This document shows positions 54,603-64,000 of a DNA stretch of 64,000 nt, piece by piece. The stretch comes from Gordonia effusa NBRC 100432. Its GTDB lineage: Bacteria; Actinomycetota; Actinomycetes; Mycobacteriales; Mycobacteriaceae. The notes beneath the pieces are model-generated. The model ran no database searches and was not told the DNA's origin. It was given only the letters and a program-made list of their open reading frames with translations. The translations under genes were made by a program, and so were the position numbers. The stretch is from positions 40,276 to 104,275 of the forward strand of contig NZ_BAEH01000073.1 in the NCBI RefSeq assembly GCF_000241305.1, given 5' to 3'. Each line of letters opens with the position of its first letter. Position 1 is the stretch's first letter.

Positions 54603-55644
54603 CGGAACCGGGATTTCCGATCTCGATCATCCGCTGAACGCTCTTGCGGGCGCGCTCGGCGACGTCGGGTGCGACGTCCACTTCGTCTTTGCCCTCGCGC
54701 AGGCAGCGCAGCAACGCGGCCGGGGTGATCATCTTCATATACGGGCACGACGCGCGATCGTTGACTGCTTGGAAGTCGACGCCGGGCGCGGCCTTTCGCA
54801 GTTGGTGCAGCATACCGACTTCGGTGGCCACTAGAACCTGCTTCGCACGGGTTTCCCGCGCGGCGTCGAGCATGCCGCCGGTCGACAGAATCTTCACCTT
54901 GTCGGCCGGTACCGCACCTTCACCCGCGAGGTACAGAGCCGAAGTGGCACAACCACATTCGGGGTGGATGAACAGATCGGCATCGGGATGCGACGACGCT
55001 TGGTCGGCAAGTTCATCGCCGTTGATTCCGGCGTGGACATGGCATTCGCCGGCCCAGATGTAGACATTGTCGCGACCGGTCTCCCGCTTGACATGCGCGC
55101 CAAGGAATTGGTCGGGAAGGAACAACACCTCGCGGTCGGGGTCGATCGACGCCACGACATCGACCGCATTCGACGACGTACAGCAGATGTCGGTCAGACC
55201 CTTCACTTCGGCGGTGGTGTTCACATAGGAGACCACCACGGCGTCGGGGTATTCAGCCTTCCATGCGCGCAGCTCGTCGGCGGTGATGGAATCGGCGAGG
55301 GAGCAGCCGGCACGCTCGTCGGGGATCATTACCCGCTTATCCGGGCTGAGGATCTTCGCGGTCTCGGCCATGAAGTGCACGCCGCAGAAAATGATCTCGT
55401 CGGAGTCGACTTCCGCCGCTATTCGAGACAGCGCCAGCGAATCGCCCACGTGGTGGGCGATGTCTTGGATGGCAGGCAGTTGGTAATTGTGCGCGAGGAT
55501 CGTCGCATTGCGCTGTTTCGCCAGCGCCAACACCTCGTCGGCCCACTCCGCGGTGGGCTCGACCCCGGTGTACCCGCCGGGGCCGTCAAAGATCGTGACG
55601 TCGTTGATGTCGACGCTGGTACGCGCATCGGTGGTGATGCTCAT
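54595..55644 (-). CDS. nadA: quinolinate synthase
   Basis: The 349-residue protein has [21 protein letters not shown], the first cluster Cys 87 in [40 protein letters not shown] with the second Cys (key residues), [11 protein letters not shown], and the third in FIHPECGC. These Cys hold the [4Fe-4S] cluster. It condenses iminoaspartate with dihydroxyacetone phosphate to quinolinate. AAGGA eight bases before the ATG at 55644 supports the start. It is the first gene of a nadA-nadC unit divergent from nrtR. Confidence 0.95.
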   Translation of the reverse strand: MSITTDARTSVDINDVTIFDGPGGYTGVEPTAEWADEVLALAKQRNATILAHNYQLPAIQDIAHHVGDSLALSRIAAEVDSDEIIFCGVHFMAETAKILSPDKRVMIPDERAGCSLADSITADELRAWKAEYPDAVVVSYVNTTAEVKGLTDICCTSSNAVDVVASIDPDREVLFLPDQFLGAHVKRETGRDNVYIWAGECHVHAGINGDELADQASSHPDADLFIHPECGCATSALYLAGEGAVPADKVKILSTGGMLDAARETRAKQVLVATEVGMLHQLRKAAPGVDFQAVNDRASCPYMKMITPAALLRCLREGKDEVDVAPDVAERARKSVQRMIEIGNPGSGE

Positions 55645-55727
55645 AGTGCATTCCTTCCAATCGGCCCGTTCGGTGCGCTCCCCACGCCGGGCTGTCGATC
55701 TCGCGGGGCTGAGCGCGATCGCAATTA

Positions 55728-55742
55728 TCGACTGTCGGTCGA
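55728..55742. promoter_or_regulatory. TCGAC-N5-GTCGA inverted repeat upstream of nadA
   Basis: A 15-bp interrupted palindrome, 84 bases before the nadA start. It is an alternative candidate for regulator binding, weaker than the large palindrome at 55820-55888. Confidence 0.25.
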
Positions 55743-55819
55743 AAACTACTGCCATGGTAACACCGGACACATTTCTGTCTATTCCCTCGTGCGCTGTGTC
55801 ACATTCACGCCGGGCCGCC

Positions 55820-55888
55820 GCTACCCCACAGCAAAACCGGGGCTCGCGACAATAGTTGTCGCTAACGCCGGTTTGGCTGTGAGGTAGC
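55820..55888. promoter_or_regulatory. 69-bp palindrome between nadA and nrtR (element C), candidate operator
   Basis: Outer arms of 21 bases (55820-55840 and 55868-55888) pair at 19 positions. After 5-base internal loops, GCGACAA (55846-55852) and TTGTCGC (55856-55862) form a perfect core around TAG. The right arm overlaps the expected -35 region of nrtR. In a divergent promoter region it cannot be a terminator for either gene, so an NrtR operator or a cruciform-type control element is more likely. Confidence 0.6.
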
Positions 55889-55903
55889 TGGCGCACTTGC
55901 CCC

Positions 55904-55909
55904 TAGACT
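55904..55909 (+). promoter_or_regulatory. putative nrtR -10 box (TAGACT)
   Basis: TAGACT ends seven bases before the ATG at 55917, and the large palindrome ends 15 bases before it. Confidence 0.45.
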
Positions 55910-55916
55910 CGACGCC

Positions 55917-56597
55917 ATGCCGGTGTCCACAATCGTCGAAGTTCTCAGCGCGGTCTTTCAGATCAGCCCGGCAGACGAATACACCGACAACGCCACCTTG
56001 CGCGTCCTGCTCCGACGTTCCGCCGATCGGTGGTGCCTCCCGGGCGGCGGCAGCGACGCCAACGAGAAGTTGTCCGACACCGCACGCCACCTTTTAGTCG
56101 CGCAGACTGACGAGCGATCGGTGCGCCATCTCGAGCAGCTCGCCGTGTTTTCTGATCCGGACCGCGTTTCCGGCGCGCGCACCATCGCCTCGACCTACCT
56201 CGGCCTGGTCCCCAGCGACGCCCCGCCGGCCACACCCAGCGCCGCGGCATGGCACGACGTAAATACCCTGCCGCAGTTGGCTTTTGACCATGCGAAGATC
56301 GTCGATGCCGCTCGCCACAGATTGGCGGCCAAGCTGTCGTATACCAATATCGCCTTCGCGTTGGCTCCCGCGGAGTTCCCGATGTCGGAACTCTCGGAGA
56401 TCTACGGCGCCGCACTGGGTTATCCGGTCGACACCACCAATCTGCTCCGAATCCTCTCGCGGCGCGGAGTCATCGCAGCCACCGGCACGGTGCGGCGCAA
56501 TGGGCGCGGCGGCGGGCGGCCACCCGCGCTTTACCGGTTCGTCGACGCCGAGTTGCGAGTCACCGACGAGTTCGCGACGCTCCGCCCACCGCTCTAA
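55917..56597 (+). CDS. nrtR: NrtR-type Nudix-related transcriptional regulator of NAD synthesis
   Basis: The 226-residue protein has an N-terminal Nudix-like domain (about 6-135) in which the box around WCLPGGGSDANEKLSDTARHLL (key residues) keeps the glycines but lacks the catalytic REXXEE glutamates. Such degenerate Nudix domains bind ADP-ribose as an effector. The C-terminal winged helix (about 145-215) has FPMSELSEIYGAALG and NLLRILSRRGVIAATG with a basic tail. NrtR proteins repress NAD synthesis and salvage genes. Divergence from nadA fits, as in M. tuberculosis Rv1593c-Rv1594. Confidence 0.92.
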   Translation: MPVSTIVEVLSAVFQISPADEYTDNATLRVLLRRSADRWCLPGGGSDANEKLSDTARHLLVAQTDERSVRHLEQLAVFSDPDRVSGARTIASTYLGLVPSDAPPATPSAAAWHDVNTLPQLAFDHAKIVDAARHRLAAKLSYTNIAFALAPAEFPMSELSEIYGAALGYPVDTTNLLRILSRRGVIAATGTVRRNGRGGGRPPALYRFVDAELRVTDEFATLRPPL

Positions 56598-56647
56598 ACC
56601 CATTCGCGCCCAACGAACTTCGCCGATCGCGCCTTAATCACCCGGGA

Positions 56648-59242
56648 TCACGCGCCATTCACCGCGGCCGCGACGTCGGCTCGATCGGTGACGTCGAGTT
56701 TTGTACATGCGCGATACAGATGGCCTTCCACTGTCCGCACAGATACCACCAACCGCTCGGCGATCTGCTTATTCGACAGACCCGCGGCAACGAGATTCGC
56801 GACTTCCCGCTCGCGCGCGGTAAGCGGCAATGGATTCGATGCCAATGCCAGTGCCGGAGTCCGCACTCCCCCGCAACTGCGGGCATATCGGTCGGCGTCG
56901 GCCCCGGACTGCACGGCATCTCGTCGCTTGCCTGTTGCCTCGAATGCCACCGACGCTTGGGCTGATGCGTCAGCCGCCGACAACAGCGCGCCGATCCCCG
57001 CGAATTCTGCTGCCGCCGTTGCCAATCCAGCGCCATCGTGGTTGGCTAACGCCTGCGCGTGATGCGCGTAGCTGCGAATCAGCGGCCCGTCGAGTTGTTC
57101 GGCCAGTTCGGCCAGTCGGGCGGCCACATCGGCGTCGCCGAATCGGGCGGCAGCATGCAACGCCGCCGCCTCGACGCCGAATTGCCCACTCGTACGAGCA
57201 TGTTCGGCCGCGCGGACTGCGACGTCGACCGCATCGACGATCGCGCCCTCAGCTGCGGCTACCCACGCACAGGACACCTCAAACTGCGGGAGATACACTG
57301 CCACATGGTTATTGGCGATATCAGCGAATCCGCGCACCGCGGCCTTCGCCTTATCCACCAGCCCAAGGGCCGCATACCCCTGAATCAGCGCTATGCGGGC
57401 GGGACAACTCCACGACCGCCCGACACCGGTGGCGAGCGCGGCGAGTGTTTCTTCCAACCGCGTCACGGCATCGACGAAACGCCCCTGCGCCACCGCAACG
57501 GTGCCCTGCAGGGAGTTCGCGAGTCCCCACGCCAAATACTGTCCCACCGAGGAGAATTCACTCATCTCATCGGCCCGACGTTGGGCCTGGCCGAAGTCGC
57601 CGAGCAACGTGAGCGCCGACACCTCGGCATGTCCCACCGGGAATCGCAGCAGCCCGTCGGTCTGGCTTTCCACCGCGTGTGCACGCGCGGCGATCTCACT
57701 CACCCTGGTACCGCGACCGCTTAACCCCAATGCCAATCCACCCGCATAGGCGGCCCATTCCACCGCCCAGGGCAGTGCCTGCGGGTCGGCCAACACTTCT
57801 TCGGCAATCCGTAGGCCGCTCTCCAGCCGGTTCTCGTGGACGGCGAGCGTGGCCGCCACCCCGTCGACCATCGGACGCAGGATCGGATTGTGCACGCGCT
57901 CAATAACTTTCGCAAGTTGCGCATCGGCTGCCTCGGCGTCACCTATGGCGAAGAAGGTATTGGCGACCTTGGTCAGCCCCCACCGCAAATATTCACCCTC
58001 GTCAAGCGACTGGGGGTCAAACCGATTGAGCACCTCATCGGTCTCGGCCGCTTGCCCTTGCCACAACAGCACTCGCGCCAGTACTTCCGACTCCGCCAGG
58101 CCGCCGCCGTTGCGCACCGCCGCGCGAGCGAATCGCTCGGCAAGCGGTACGTCGGCCAGCCCTACCGCGTCATTGGCCGCCGTCCGCAGCAACGAGAGAT
58201 CCGCTGGCTGATCGCTGTCGAGTGTCAGCTCGGCCAGTCTGATCCGTTCGGGTGCCGACCGCAAATCACGATCGGCCATCGCGCGCACCAACTTTCCGCG
58301 CAACCGCCGCGACGCCGCTACCCCTACGCGGCGGCGCACGACCTCGCCGAACAATGGATGGTTGAAATGCACGCTGAGTCGGCCATCGTCTTCGACGACT
58401 CGGATCAGCCCGCGCCGCTCGGCTTCGTCGAGTGCGTCGTCGCCGGCGAAATCTGCCAGGATGTCGAATTCGAGCGGCTCGCAGAAGGTGAGGTAGCGCA
58501 GGGCGTTGAGTACGTCGTCGGATAGCTGATCAATCCGACTTTCCAGCAGCGACGCCAACTCGGAAGTGATGGCCGCGCGACCCCGCAGCTGCCACACGTC
58601 GCGAGACTGCGTGAGCGTGCCCGACTCCAGCGCACCTTCGACGAGATGCCGTAAGAACAAGGCGTTCCCGCCGGAGGCCTGCCACATCAGATCCGCAGAC
58701 AAACCTTCCAGTCGACCGCCGATCACCGACTCGATGAAACTCACGCTCTGTTCTTTGGTGAACGGCTCGAGATCGAGGTGGACCAGGTGTCCGTCCTTCC
58801 ACAGCGCGGTCACCGCGTCGGGAACGGCCTCGCCGCTGCGCACCGTCGCGACGATATGCACCGCCCGATCGATTGCCAGTTGATGCAGCAGCGTCGCCGA
58901 CAGGTGATCGAGTAGATGCGCGTCATCGACGCCGATGATGATATGTCCTTGCGCCAGAAGGGATTCCCGCGCCGCGGACAGAAAGTTCACCGGATCGCGC
59001 GAGGTGGCCGACCCGACCAGGTGCGCGAAGACACCCAGCGGAATGCTGCGGGCTGACTCGGTGCCCGCCACCCACCGGACGTCGGAGTTCAACGACCGGG
59101 TGACTCGGCGTGCCAGTGTTGTCTTGCCGACCCCGGCATCACCGATGAGGACCACACCCCCGACAGCGCTGCCAGAATCCAGCGCTGCGCGAATGGTCCC
59201 TATTTCTGATGCGCGTTCGATCACCGGCCAGGTCCGGGTCAT
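56648..59242 (-). CDS. large ATP-binding LuxR-family regulator (LAL type)
   Basis: The 864-residue protein has an N-terminal AAA-type ATPase with Walker [10 protein letters not shown] (about 34-42) and Walker B-like [17 protein letters not shown] long alpha-helical, TPR-like sensor region covers most of the protein. A C-terminal LuxR helix-turn-helix of about 60 residues has [25 protein letters not shown] and [16 protein letters not shown] (key residues). LAL regulators bind DNA on sensing an unknown ligand. A -10-like TAAAAT is eight bases before the ATG at 59242, which favours it over Met codons further upstream. Its target is not evident. The patatin-like gene upstream is the obvious candidate. 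Confidence 0.9.
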   Translation of the reverse strand: MTRTWPVIERASEIGTIRAALDSGSAVGGVVLIGDAGVGKTTLARRVTRSLNSDVRWVAGTESARSIPLGVFAHLVGSATSRDPVNFLSAARESLLAQGHIIIGVDDAHLLDHLSATLLHQLAIDRAVHIVATVRSGEAVPDAVTALWKDGHLVHLDLEPFTKEQSVSFIESVIGGRLEGLSADLMWQASGGNALFLRHLVEGALESGTLTQSRDVWQLRGRAAITSELASLLESRIDQLSDDVLNALRYLTFCEPLEFDILADFAGDDALDEAERRGLIRVVEDDGRLSVHFNHPLFGEVVRRRVGVAASRRLRGKLVRAMADRDLRSAPERIRLAELTLDSDQPADLSLLRTAANDAVGLADVPLAERFARAAVRNGGGLAESEVLARVLLWQGQAAETDEVLNRFDPQSLDEGEYLRWGLTKVANTFFAIGDAEAADAQLAKVIERVHNPILRPMVDGVAATLAVHENRLESGLRIAEEVLADPQALPWAVEWAAYAGGLALGLSGRGTRVSEIAARAHAVESQTDGLLRFPVGHAEVSALTLLGDFGQAQRRADEMSEFSSVGQYLAWGLANSLQGTVAVAQGRFVDAVTRLEETLAALATGVGRSWSCPARIALIQGYAALGLVDKAKAAVRGFADIANNHVAVYLPQFEVSCAWVAAAEGAIVDAVDVAVRAAEHARTSGQFGVEAAALHAAARFGDADVAARLAELAEQLDGPLIRSYAHHAQALANHDGAGLATAAAEFAGIGALLSAADASAQASVAFEATGKRRDAVQSGADADRYARSCGGVRTPALALASNPLPLTAREREVANLVAAGLSNKQIAERLVVSVRTVEGHLYRACTKLDVTDRADVAAAVNGA

Positions 59243-59250
59243 GGTCGTTG

Positions 59251-59256
59251 ATTTTA
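59251..59256 (-). promoter_or_regulatory. putative -10 box (TAAAAT) of the LuxR-type regulator gene
   Basis: TAAAAT on the minus strand is followed by eight bases and the ATG at 59242. It is the best match to consensus among the start-proximal boxes in this window. Confidence 0.5.
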
Positions 59257-59331
59257 CCAATGCGCGACGTCTGCTGCTCGTATTCGGAGCCATCTGGAGG
59301 ATCGTCACAGATAAATCGCCTCTTGACTATT

Positions 59332-61812
59332 TCAATAGTTCTTCGCAGGAATGATGCCAGTCAAGTACTTACGCAATTCATTGATCTTCTTGAGGTCGGA
59401 TTCCGAATCGAGAACCGCGCGCAGACCAGCTTTCAGCGGCTCTGTCAGCTCAATGCCGCCATCGCCTTCCGCGACCATCTTCGGAGGCGGATTACCGATA
59501 TTCTTCGCCGCGGCGTCGTCGAGTTGCCAGAGCAGACGCTCGACCGTATCCAGCCGCCCCCACAGATAGTCATTCTCGCGCCACGCCCGACTGAAGAAGC
59601 CGCCGAAGTGGAACGTCCCTGCTCCACGTAGTTTTCCCTTGGTGGCGTCGGGCGGTGGCACAGCCTTCGCGGTGAGCGGTGAGAACTGATCGACCGTGAT
59701 CGGTGAGAACTGGGGAAGCTTCGAGAGCGCGATGATCGGATAGATCATGGCATCCCACAGCGGGAAGCCGAGATATCGCGTCAACAGCGAAAGTCGGGCT
59801 TCGGTCGGCCAATTCGCGGTGATCGGCACAAATCGATCCCACAAGACTCGGCTGTACTCGCCGGGTTGCCCACCGATATTCCCGCAAAACCCGTTAACGA
59901 TGCGTTCGAAATTCGCGCTGTTATCCTTCGCGAAATCCTTAGGATTAGGAACGGAATCTGGATTCGGTACCGGCAAGAATGCGAACAGATTCTGGTTAGC
60001 CAATTCATTTACCGCATTGTCGCTGGCGGTGCAGATCTCGCCGAGCGCCTTCCAGGCGCCCTCTTTGAGCAGATCCAGGTCGGCTGCGGCGACCGGCTGT
60101 GCCGGATCGGCATAGAGGTCGTTGATCGCCATCAGAACAAACTGCAATCGGCGTACGCGGTACGGCATATCGAAATACACCAGTCGTTGCGCAAGGCCTT
60201 CCGGACTTATCGCTGCCCAGTCGTACGTGAATTTAACCCACTCGCGCAACGCCGCTTGCAGGAAGGTGGCCGCGTTAGACCCTTCCACATAGCCGATCTT
60301 TCGCGAGACCGCCGCGGAGAAGTAGTCGCTGGCCGAGGCGGCCTTGAGTCGCACATAAGTCGGGTAACCGGCACCGACCCGTCGCGCGACCGATCGGTTC
60401 ATCGCAACCGCGGACTCGACGACCGGCGCCGGAACTTCTACTGTCTCAACCTCATTCGGCGCGATAGCGACAGCGCCCGCGTTAGTCGATCTGGCCACCG
60501 CTCTACCGTCGACCCTCGTCGGAGTAGCGGAGTCGCCGACATATTCGACGGATCCGGCGTCATTGCTGACCAGAATATGGTTCTGATCTATCCAGACGCC
60601 GGTACGTCCCAACGCGGCGCGCACCATCTCCTCTTGTGCCATCGTGATCGCGCTGATCTGCGCGATCTGATGGTTCATGTCGCGGATTCTGATCAACTCG
60701 GGCAAGAAGGAATGCGATCCTTTGGCCCCGAGTACCGCTTTGATGACGCCGTTGATCCATTTGGGCGGCTTGGTCTTTCCGCGCCAGCTGACGACAGGCG
60801 CGGCAAGCGGGATGCCCGGATCGGGTTCGATATATGCCAGCCGTCGAACCACCTGCGTCTGCGCCGAATTGCGGGCGATCGCGTTGATGGCGTGGTCGAA
60901 TGGCGCGTTGTCTAGCAGCCCGCCGTCGACAAACCAGGCACCCTCGACACCCGATCCAGATTCCCGATAGTCATTGATGAACTTCACTGTGTTCGGCGCT
61001 ACCTCTACTCTCGCCTCGCCGGCGAAACTGGCCAGACTGACCGGAGCGAAAGCACCGGGAAACGACGACGTCGCGCGGGCCGCGAAGGCGAGTGCCGGCG
61101 TCGAGCCCATCGCGAAGTCGCCGGGCGCACCGTTGGCGCCGAAGTGGATCGCGCGGGCGAAATCGGTGGCTCGCTGGGTAGTCCGACCCGCCCCATCGGT
61201 CATCAATGTCTGAGTGCCGTACAGATCAGTCGTGGTGACATACAGATCGAGGGAATCATTGGCGGTGAGCAACGTCCCGGTGGTGCCGGTGTCCATCGCC
61301 GACAACGCCCCGTATAGCTGCCGCGACATGAAATCTCCGGAGAGTGGGGATCTGCGGCCCCGGATAAGGACCATTTGCACAATCGCCGCCGTGAGAATCT
61401 TGGGCCACAGACCGGGTAATATCTTGGGCTTCAACAACTTTCGCAAGTCTGCGGCCGACAGCCACAGCTCCTTGAGTCCCTGTTGGTCGGCATTGCAGGC
61501 GATCGCCTTACCGAGTACAACGCCGTTGATGCCACCCGCGGATGTGCCAGTGATGACGTCGATGACAACGCGCAGTCGGGTGCCATTGCGCGCGTATGAG
61601 GACAGCACGTCGTAGTAGACGTGCGCGGTGTCATCCGGCGGGAATGGATTGGTGACGGCGGGGTTGTAACCGTCACTCTCCAGCCTTCGCGACGCCACGA
61701 CGAGCTTGTGAAACTCTTTGGTCACCCCATGCATGTAGATGGCAAGGGCAACGCCGCCGTAGCACACGACGGCCAATCGCAACTCGATAGTTCGCGCTGA
61801 TTTGTCGGCCAT
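59332..61812 (-). CDS. patatin-like phospholipase-family protein with DUF3376-type C-terminus
   Basis: The 826-residue protein has a patatin domain (about 10-310): an oxyanion-type glycine region CYGGVALAIYMHGV, the nucleophile Ser 91 in DVITGTSAGGINGVVL and the catalytic Asp 296 in WFVDGGLLDNAPF. The remaining 500 residues, including DMNHQIAQISAI and the FDMPYRVRRLQFVLMAI region, fit the DUF3376 patatin-related group of actinobacteria. It should hydrolyse an acyl lipid. No signal peptide is seen. The ATG at 61812 matches the domain start. A GTG at 61845 adds 11 residues. Confidence 0.85.
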   Translation of the reverse strand: MADKSARTIELRLAVVCYGGVALAIYMHGVTKEFHKLVVASRRLESDGYNPAVTNPFPPDDTAHVYYDVLSSYARNGTRLRVVIDVITGTSAGGINGVVLGKAIACNADQQGLKELWLSAADLRKLLKPKILPGLWPKILTAAIVQMVLIRGRRSPLSGDFMSRQLYGALSAMDTGTTGTLLTANDSLDLYVTTTDLYGTQTLMTDGAGRTTQRATDFARAIHFGANGAPGDFAMGSTPALAFAARATSSFPGAFAPVSLASFAGEARVEVAPNTVKFINDYRESGSGVEGAWFVDGGLLDNAPFDHAINAIARNSAQTQVVRRLAYIEPDPGIPLAAPVVSWRGKTKPPKWINGVIKAVLGAKGSHSFLPELIRIRDMNHQIAQISAITMAQEEMVRAALGRTGVWIDQNHILVSNDAGSVEYVGDSATPTRVDGRAVARSTNAGAVAIAPNEVETVEVPAPVVESAVAMNRSVARRVGAGYPTYVRLKAASASDYFSAAVSRKIGYVEGSNAATFLQAALREWVKFTYDWAAISPEGLAQRLVYFDMPYRVRRLQFVLMAINDLYADPAQPVAAADLDLLKEGAWKALGEICTASDNAVNELANQNLFAFLPVPNPDSVPNPKDFAKDNSANFERIVNGFCGNIGGQPGEYSRVLWDRFVPITANWPTEARLSLLTRYLGFPLWDAMIYPIIALSKLPQFSPITVDQFSPLTAKAVPPPDATKGKLRGAGTFHFGGFFSRAWRENDYLWGRLDTVERLLWQLDDAAAKNIGNPPPKMVAEGDGGIELTEPLKAGLRAVLDSESDLKKINELRKYLTGIIPAKNY

Positions 61813-61877
61813 CTCCCAAGGGTGCGCCGAATCGGTCGCGAACACACGAGTAGTTGGCTACTCGAGTTTTGACACCG

Positions 61878-62462
61878 CTACGTCGGTGTGGGCAACGACG
61901 TCGATTCCGCGCTCGGAACGCCGGACTGCCCCAGATCCGCGCTCCGACTCATTAGCACGGCGCACAGATATACGAAGGCGCTCAGCAGTGGCGCGATTAT
62001 CAGCAACAGGCCCGGTGCGCTCACCGCCCCTGTCACCTCCGCGTTAAACCAGATATTCGGTGCCACGTCGAAGGTGTCTCCCGCTCGCAGCCCGGAGCGG
62101 TCCGATAGCCGCAGGTCGAGCACCCAGGTGCCGATCCCGATCGCAAGGCCGCCAGCGAGGACCGCGGCGACGATCGCCGAGATCGCGCCCACCGGGCCGC
62201 GCCACGATCGCGCACCCCACCAGGACAGCAACCCGACGATCACCCCGACACCCAGCATCAGCATCGAAAACACCCCGACGCCGTCGAAGTAATGGTCTAT
62301 CTGTGCGCCGGGTACCACCCCGGTCCCGTCGGCAAGCACCTGCGCCCGCGGTGTCGGTGTGAAGAACGCCCATCCCACACCGACGAGCGCGCCAAGCACC
62401 GCAGCACCGCCAACGACCCGCACCATCTCGGTGCGGCGCACCGACGTCGTCGCGTTGGTCAT
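61878..62462 (-). CDS. DUF2567 family membrane protein
   Basis: The 194-residue protein has four membrane helices (about 14-32, 62-83, 91-112, 147-170) and an extracellular loop with [17 protein letters not shown] and [17 protein letters not shown]. It matches the membrane protein that follows the biotin genes in mycobacteria (Rv1591). Function unknown. It overlaps the bsaP-like gene by 4 bases and so belongs to the biotin operon. Confidence 0.85.
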   Translation of the reverse strand: MTNATTSVRRTEMVRVVGGAAVLGALVGVGWAFFTPTPRAQVLADGTGVVPGAQIDHYFDGVGVFSMLMLGVGVIVGLLSWWGARSWRGPVGAISAIVAAVLAGGLAIGIGTWVLDLRLSDRSGLRAGDTFDVAPNIWFNAEVTGAVSAPGLLLIIAPLLSAFVYLCAVLMSRSADLGQSGVPSAESTSLPTPT

Positions 62463-62713
62463 CGCTGGTACAGCTCAACCGAATCGATGTCACCGTGGCG
62501 AGAACAGCGTGCCCGCCATCCGTCGGGCCGTACCTGCACCACCATCCGGCGTCCGCACTGACCGCAGAACCTCGGCGGTTCCAAGCCAAGTTTGGCCGTA
62601 GCCGGAATGGCGTCGGCGCTCTGCGATTCGATCGCGATGCCGGTGTAGACGCCGAACCGGTGCGGTTGGGCCAACGGTCCGGGCACCGTTACCTCGGTGT
62701 TCGTGGGGGCCAT
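62459..62713 (-). CDS. bsaP: biotin synthase auxiliary protein (BsaP/Rv1590-like)
   Basis: The 84-residue protein has a C-terminal Cys cluster: Cys 50 and Cys 53 in RFCGQCG and Cys 70 in RARCSRHGD. The N-terminal half reads [27 protein letters not shown] (key residues). It sits 57 bases after bioB and overlaps the DUF2567 gene. The mycobacterial homologue Rv1590 has been described as BsaP, a small iron-sulfur auxiliary protein needed by BioB, as I recall. The same role is inferred here from Cys pattern and position. Confidence 0.83.
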   Translation of the reverse strand: MAPTNTEVTVPGPLAQPHRFGVYTGIAIESQSADAIPATAKLGLEPPRFCGQCGRRMVVQVRPDGWRARCSRHGDIDSVELYQR

Positions 62714-62770
62714 CGGCGTCCTTTCGCAAACGGGCTCGTCGCACTCGACCAGTTAGAGCTCGCCGTCGTG

Positions 62771-63820
62771 CTAAATGCTGGAGTTGAGCGCCTTGATCGG
62801 CATCGACAGATCAACGAGCAAATCCAGATCTGCCTCGGCCGGGCGGCCGAGGGTCGTCAGGTAGTTGCCGACGATAACCGCGTTGATCCCACCGAGGATG
62901 CCTTGCTTAGCGCCCAGATCACCCAGCGTAATCTCCCGGCCGCCGGCGAATCGCAGGATGGTGCGCGGAAGAGCGAGACGGAAAGCCGCGACAGCTTTGA
63001 GCGCCTCGGAGGCGGGCAGCACCTCCAAGTCGCCGAATGGCGTTCCGGGCCGCGGGTTGAGGAAGTTCAACGGAACCTCGTCAGGTTCAAGCGCGGCGAG
63101 GTCGGCGGCGAATTCCGCACGCTGCTCCAACGTTTCACCCATGCCGAGAATGCCGCCGCAGCAAACTTCCATTCCTGCCTCGCGAACCATCCGCAGCGTC
63201 TCGAACCGCTCCTCCCACGTGTGAGTGGTGACGACATTGGTGAAGTGAGACTTCGCCGTCTCCAGGTTGTGGTTGTACCGGTGTACGCCCATATCCTTGA
63301 GCTGATCGACCTGCTCCTGGGTCAACATGCCGAGGCTGCAAGCGATTTGGATATCCACCTCGTTGCGGATGGCTTCGATACCCGCGGCGACCTGGCTCAG
63401 CAGCCGCTTGTCCGGACCGCGGACCGCCGCGACGATGCAGAATTCGGTCGCCCCCGTCTTCGCGGTCTGCTTGGCGGCCTCGACGAGCGAGGGAATATCG
63501 ATCCAGGCGCTTCGGACCGGCGACTCGAAGAGTCCCGACTGCGAACAGAAGTGGCAATCCTCGGGGCAGCCACCGGTTTTCAGCGAGATGATGCCCTCGA
63601 CCTCGACCTCCGGACCGTTCCACTTCATCCGGACGTCATGTGCCAGAGCGAGCAGTTCGGTGAGCCGGTCGTCGGACAGTTGCAGAACCGCCAGGGTCTG
63701 TTCCTGACTGAGACCTTCGCCGCGTTCGAGGACCTGCTCGCGCGCAATGGTCAAAATGTCATCGGGGTCCGCTACCGCGGAGTCGGTGTCGATCGTTGGT
63801 TCGACTGGTGCCTGGGTCAC
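62771..63820 (-). CDS. bioB: biotin synthase
   Basis: The 349-residue radical-SAM enzyme has the CxxxCxxC cluster motif, Cys 85, 89 and 92, in [14 protein letters not shown], preceded by [14 protein letters not shown]. Further motifs are [23 protein letters not shown] and [15 protein letters not shown], with the basic residue of [13 protein letters not shown] near the end holding the auxiliary cluster region. It inserts sulfur into dethiobiotin. The GTG start has AAGGAG seven bases upstream and overlaps the bioD stop by 4 bases. Confidence 0.96.
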   Translation of the reverse strand: MTQAPVEPTIDTDSAVADPDDILTIAREQVLERGEGLSQEQTLAVLQLSDDRLTELLALAHDVRMKWNGPEVEVEGIISLKTGGCPEDCHFCSQSGLFESPVRSAWIDIPSLVEAAKQTAKTGATEFCIVAAVRGPDKRLLSQVAAGIEAIRNEVDIQIACSLGMLTQEQVDQLKDMGVHRYNHNLETAKSHFTNVVTTHTWEERFETLRMVREAGMEVCCGGILGMGETLEQRAEFAADLAALEPDEVPLNFLNPRPGTPFGDLEVLPASEALKAVAAFRLALPRTILRFAGGREITLGDLGAKQGILGGINAVIVGNYLTTLGRPAEADLDLLVDLSMPIKALNSSI

Positions 63821-64000
63821 GTGAGTACTCCTTGGTCGGTGCTGTGAACTGTGTTGTGCGGGCTAAGTAGTGGTGTGCCGAACCAGTCGGGAGCGCGGGC
63901 GGTGAATTCCGCAGGCGCCAGTTTTCCGACTCCGGCCGGCACGATCCCGACGACCGGCACACCCGTAACGGCGGGCAGGTCGGCGAGGTTACACGTCATC
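63817..64000 (-). CDS. bioD: dethiobiotin synthetase, C-terminal part (cut by window edge)
   Basis: The last 60 codons of a gene enter from the right edge. The visible [21 protein letters not shown], given here by its key residues NLADL, TGVPV and VPAG, matches the C-terminal region of BioD, which makes dethiobiotin from diaminopelargonate, CO2 and ATP. The stop overlaps the bioB start by 4 bases. The N-terminal part with the P-loop lies outside the window. Confidence 0.8.
   Translation of the reverse strand, partial: MTCNLADLPAVTGVPVVGIVPAGVGKLAPAEFTARAPDWFGTPLLSPHNTVHSTDQGVLT

Noticed and set aside
62495..63847. 450-codon open frame antisense to bioB and bsaP
   Set aside because: It has no family features and exists because of third-position GC bias of the real genes. 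The same holds for long antisense frames at 38900-40369, 43020-44447 and 54964-55887.

Overview
The window comes from a high-GC actinomycete, most likely a mycolic-acid-type member of the Mycobacteriales (Gordonia/Rhodococcus/Nocardia-like). The gene order bioD-bioB-bsaP-DUF2567, nrtR/nadA-nadC, hisD-C-B-H-A-imp-F-I, trpE-membrane protein-trpC-B-A, lgt, pyk, tesB, PdtaR-type ANTAR regulator and polA follows, from memory, the Mycobacterium tuberculosis stretch Rv1589-Rv1629 read in reverse. Many starts are GTG or TTG, ATGA/GTGA stop-start overlaps are common, and about a dozen genes carry a TANNNT -10 box only 6-8 bases before the start codon, as in leaderless actinobacterial transcripts. The genus cannot be fixed from this sequence alone.

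Layout, left to right. 1-1.8 kb: end of an unidentified gene, a SAM methyltransferase and a cyclophilin lipoprotein. 1.9-5.6 kb: an operon joining a polar amino-acid-type ABC importer to an isocitrate/isopropylmalate-type dehydrogenase. 5.7-8.4 kb: polA. 8.5-13.8 kb: a complete branched-chain amino-acid importer (LivK-H-M-G-F-like) with a strong hairpin after the binding-protein gene. 14-14.8 kb: PdtaR-like antiterminator and a tRNA-Leu(CAA) with an unusually short variable arm. 15-31 kb: a more variable, accessory-looking section downstream of the tRNA. It holds a TetR regulator with two operator palindromes facing a SnoaL-like gene, a small secreted Cys protein with a DipZ-type thiol-disulfide protein, a Tat-exported cholesterol-oxidase-like GMC enzyme, a KASIII-like protein lacking its catalytic His paired with an uncharacterised partner, HMG-CoA lyase, a PAP2 acid phosphatase, DUF2461, an aldo-keto reductase, DUF998, a FadD-type acyl-CoA synthetase and a TmrB-like ATPase. 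30.8-35.4 kb: a BacA/SbmA-type ABC transporter, a crotonase, a low-complexity membrane protein and thioesterase II.

35.5-51.8 kb is the conserved biosynthetic core: pyk, lgt, trpA-B-C, Trp-associated membrane protein, trpE, then hisI-F-imp-A-small membrane protein-H-B-C-D, mostly chained by 4-base stop-start overlaps. 52-55.9 kb: a phytase-like lipoprotein, then nadC-nadA without nadB, facing the NrtR-type NAD regulator. 56.6-61.8 kb: a large LuxR-type ATPase regulator and a patatin-like hydrolase. 61.9-64 kb: the biotin genes.

The most unexplained structure lies between genes. Intergenic palindromes of 69 bp occur at 30688-30756 and 53630-53698 with the same outer arms but compensatorily different inner stems, and a degenerate relative sits at 30575-30640. 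Two further palindromes of the same 69-bp span but unrelated sequence lie at 51936-52004 and 55820-55888. Other notable items are an Lgt fused to an SRPBCC domain, a 55-bp duplication that creates a 25-codon mini-ORF ending inside the hisF start codon, and a 43-49-bp tandem repeat between pyk and tesB.
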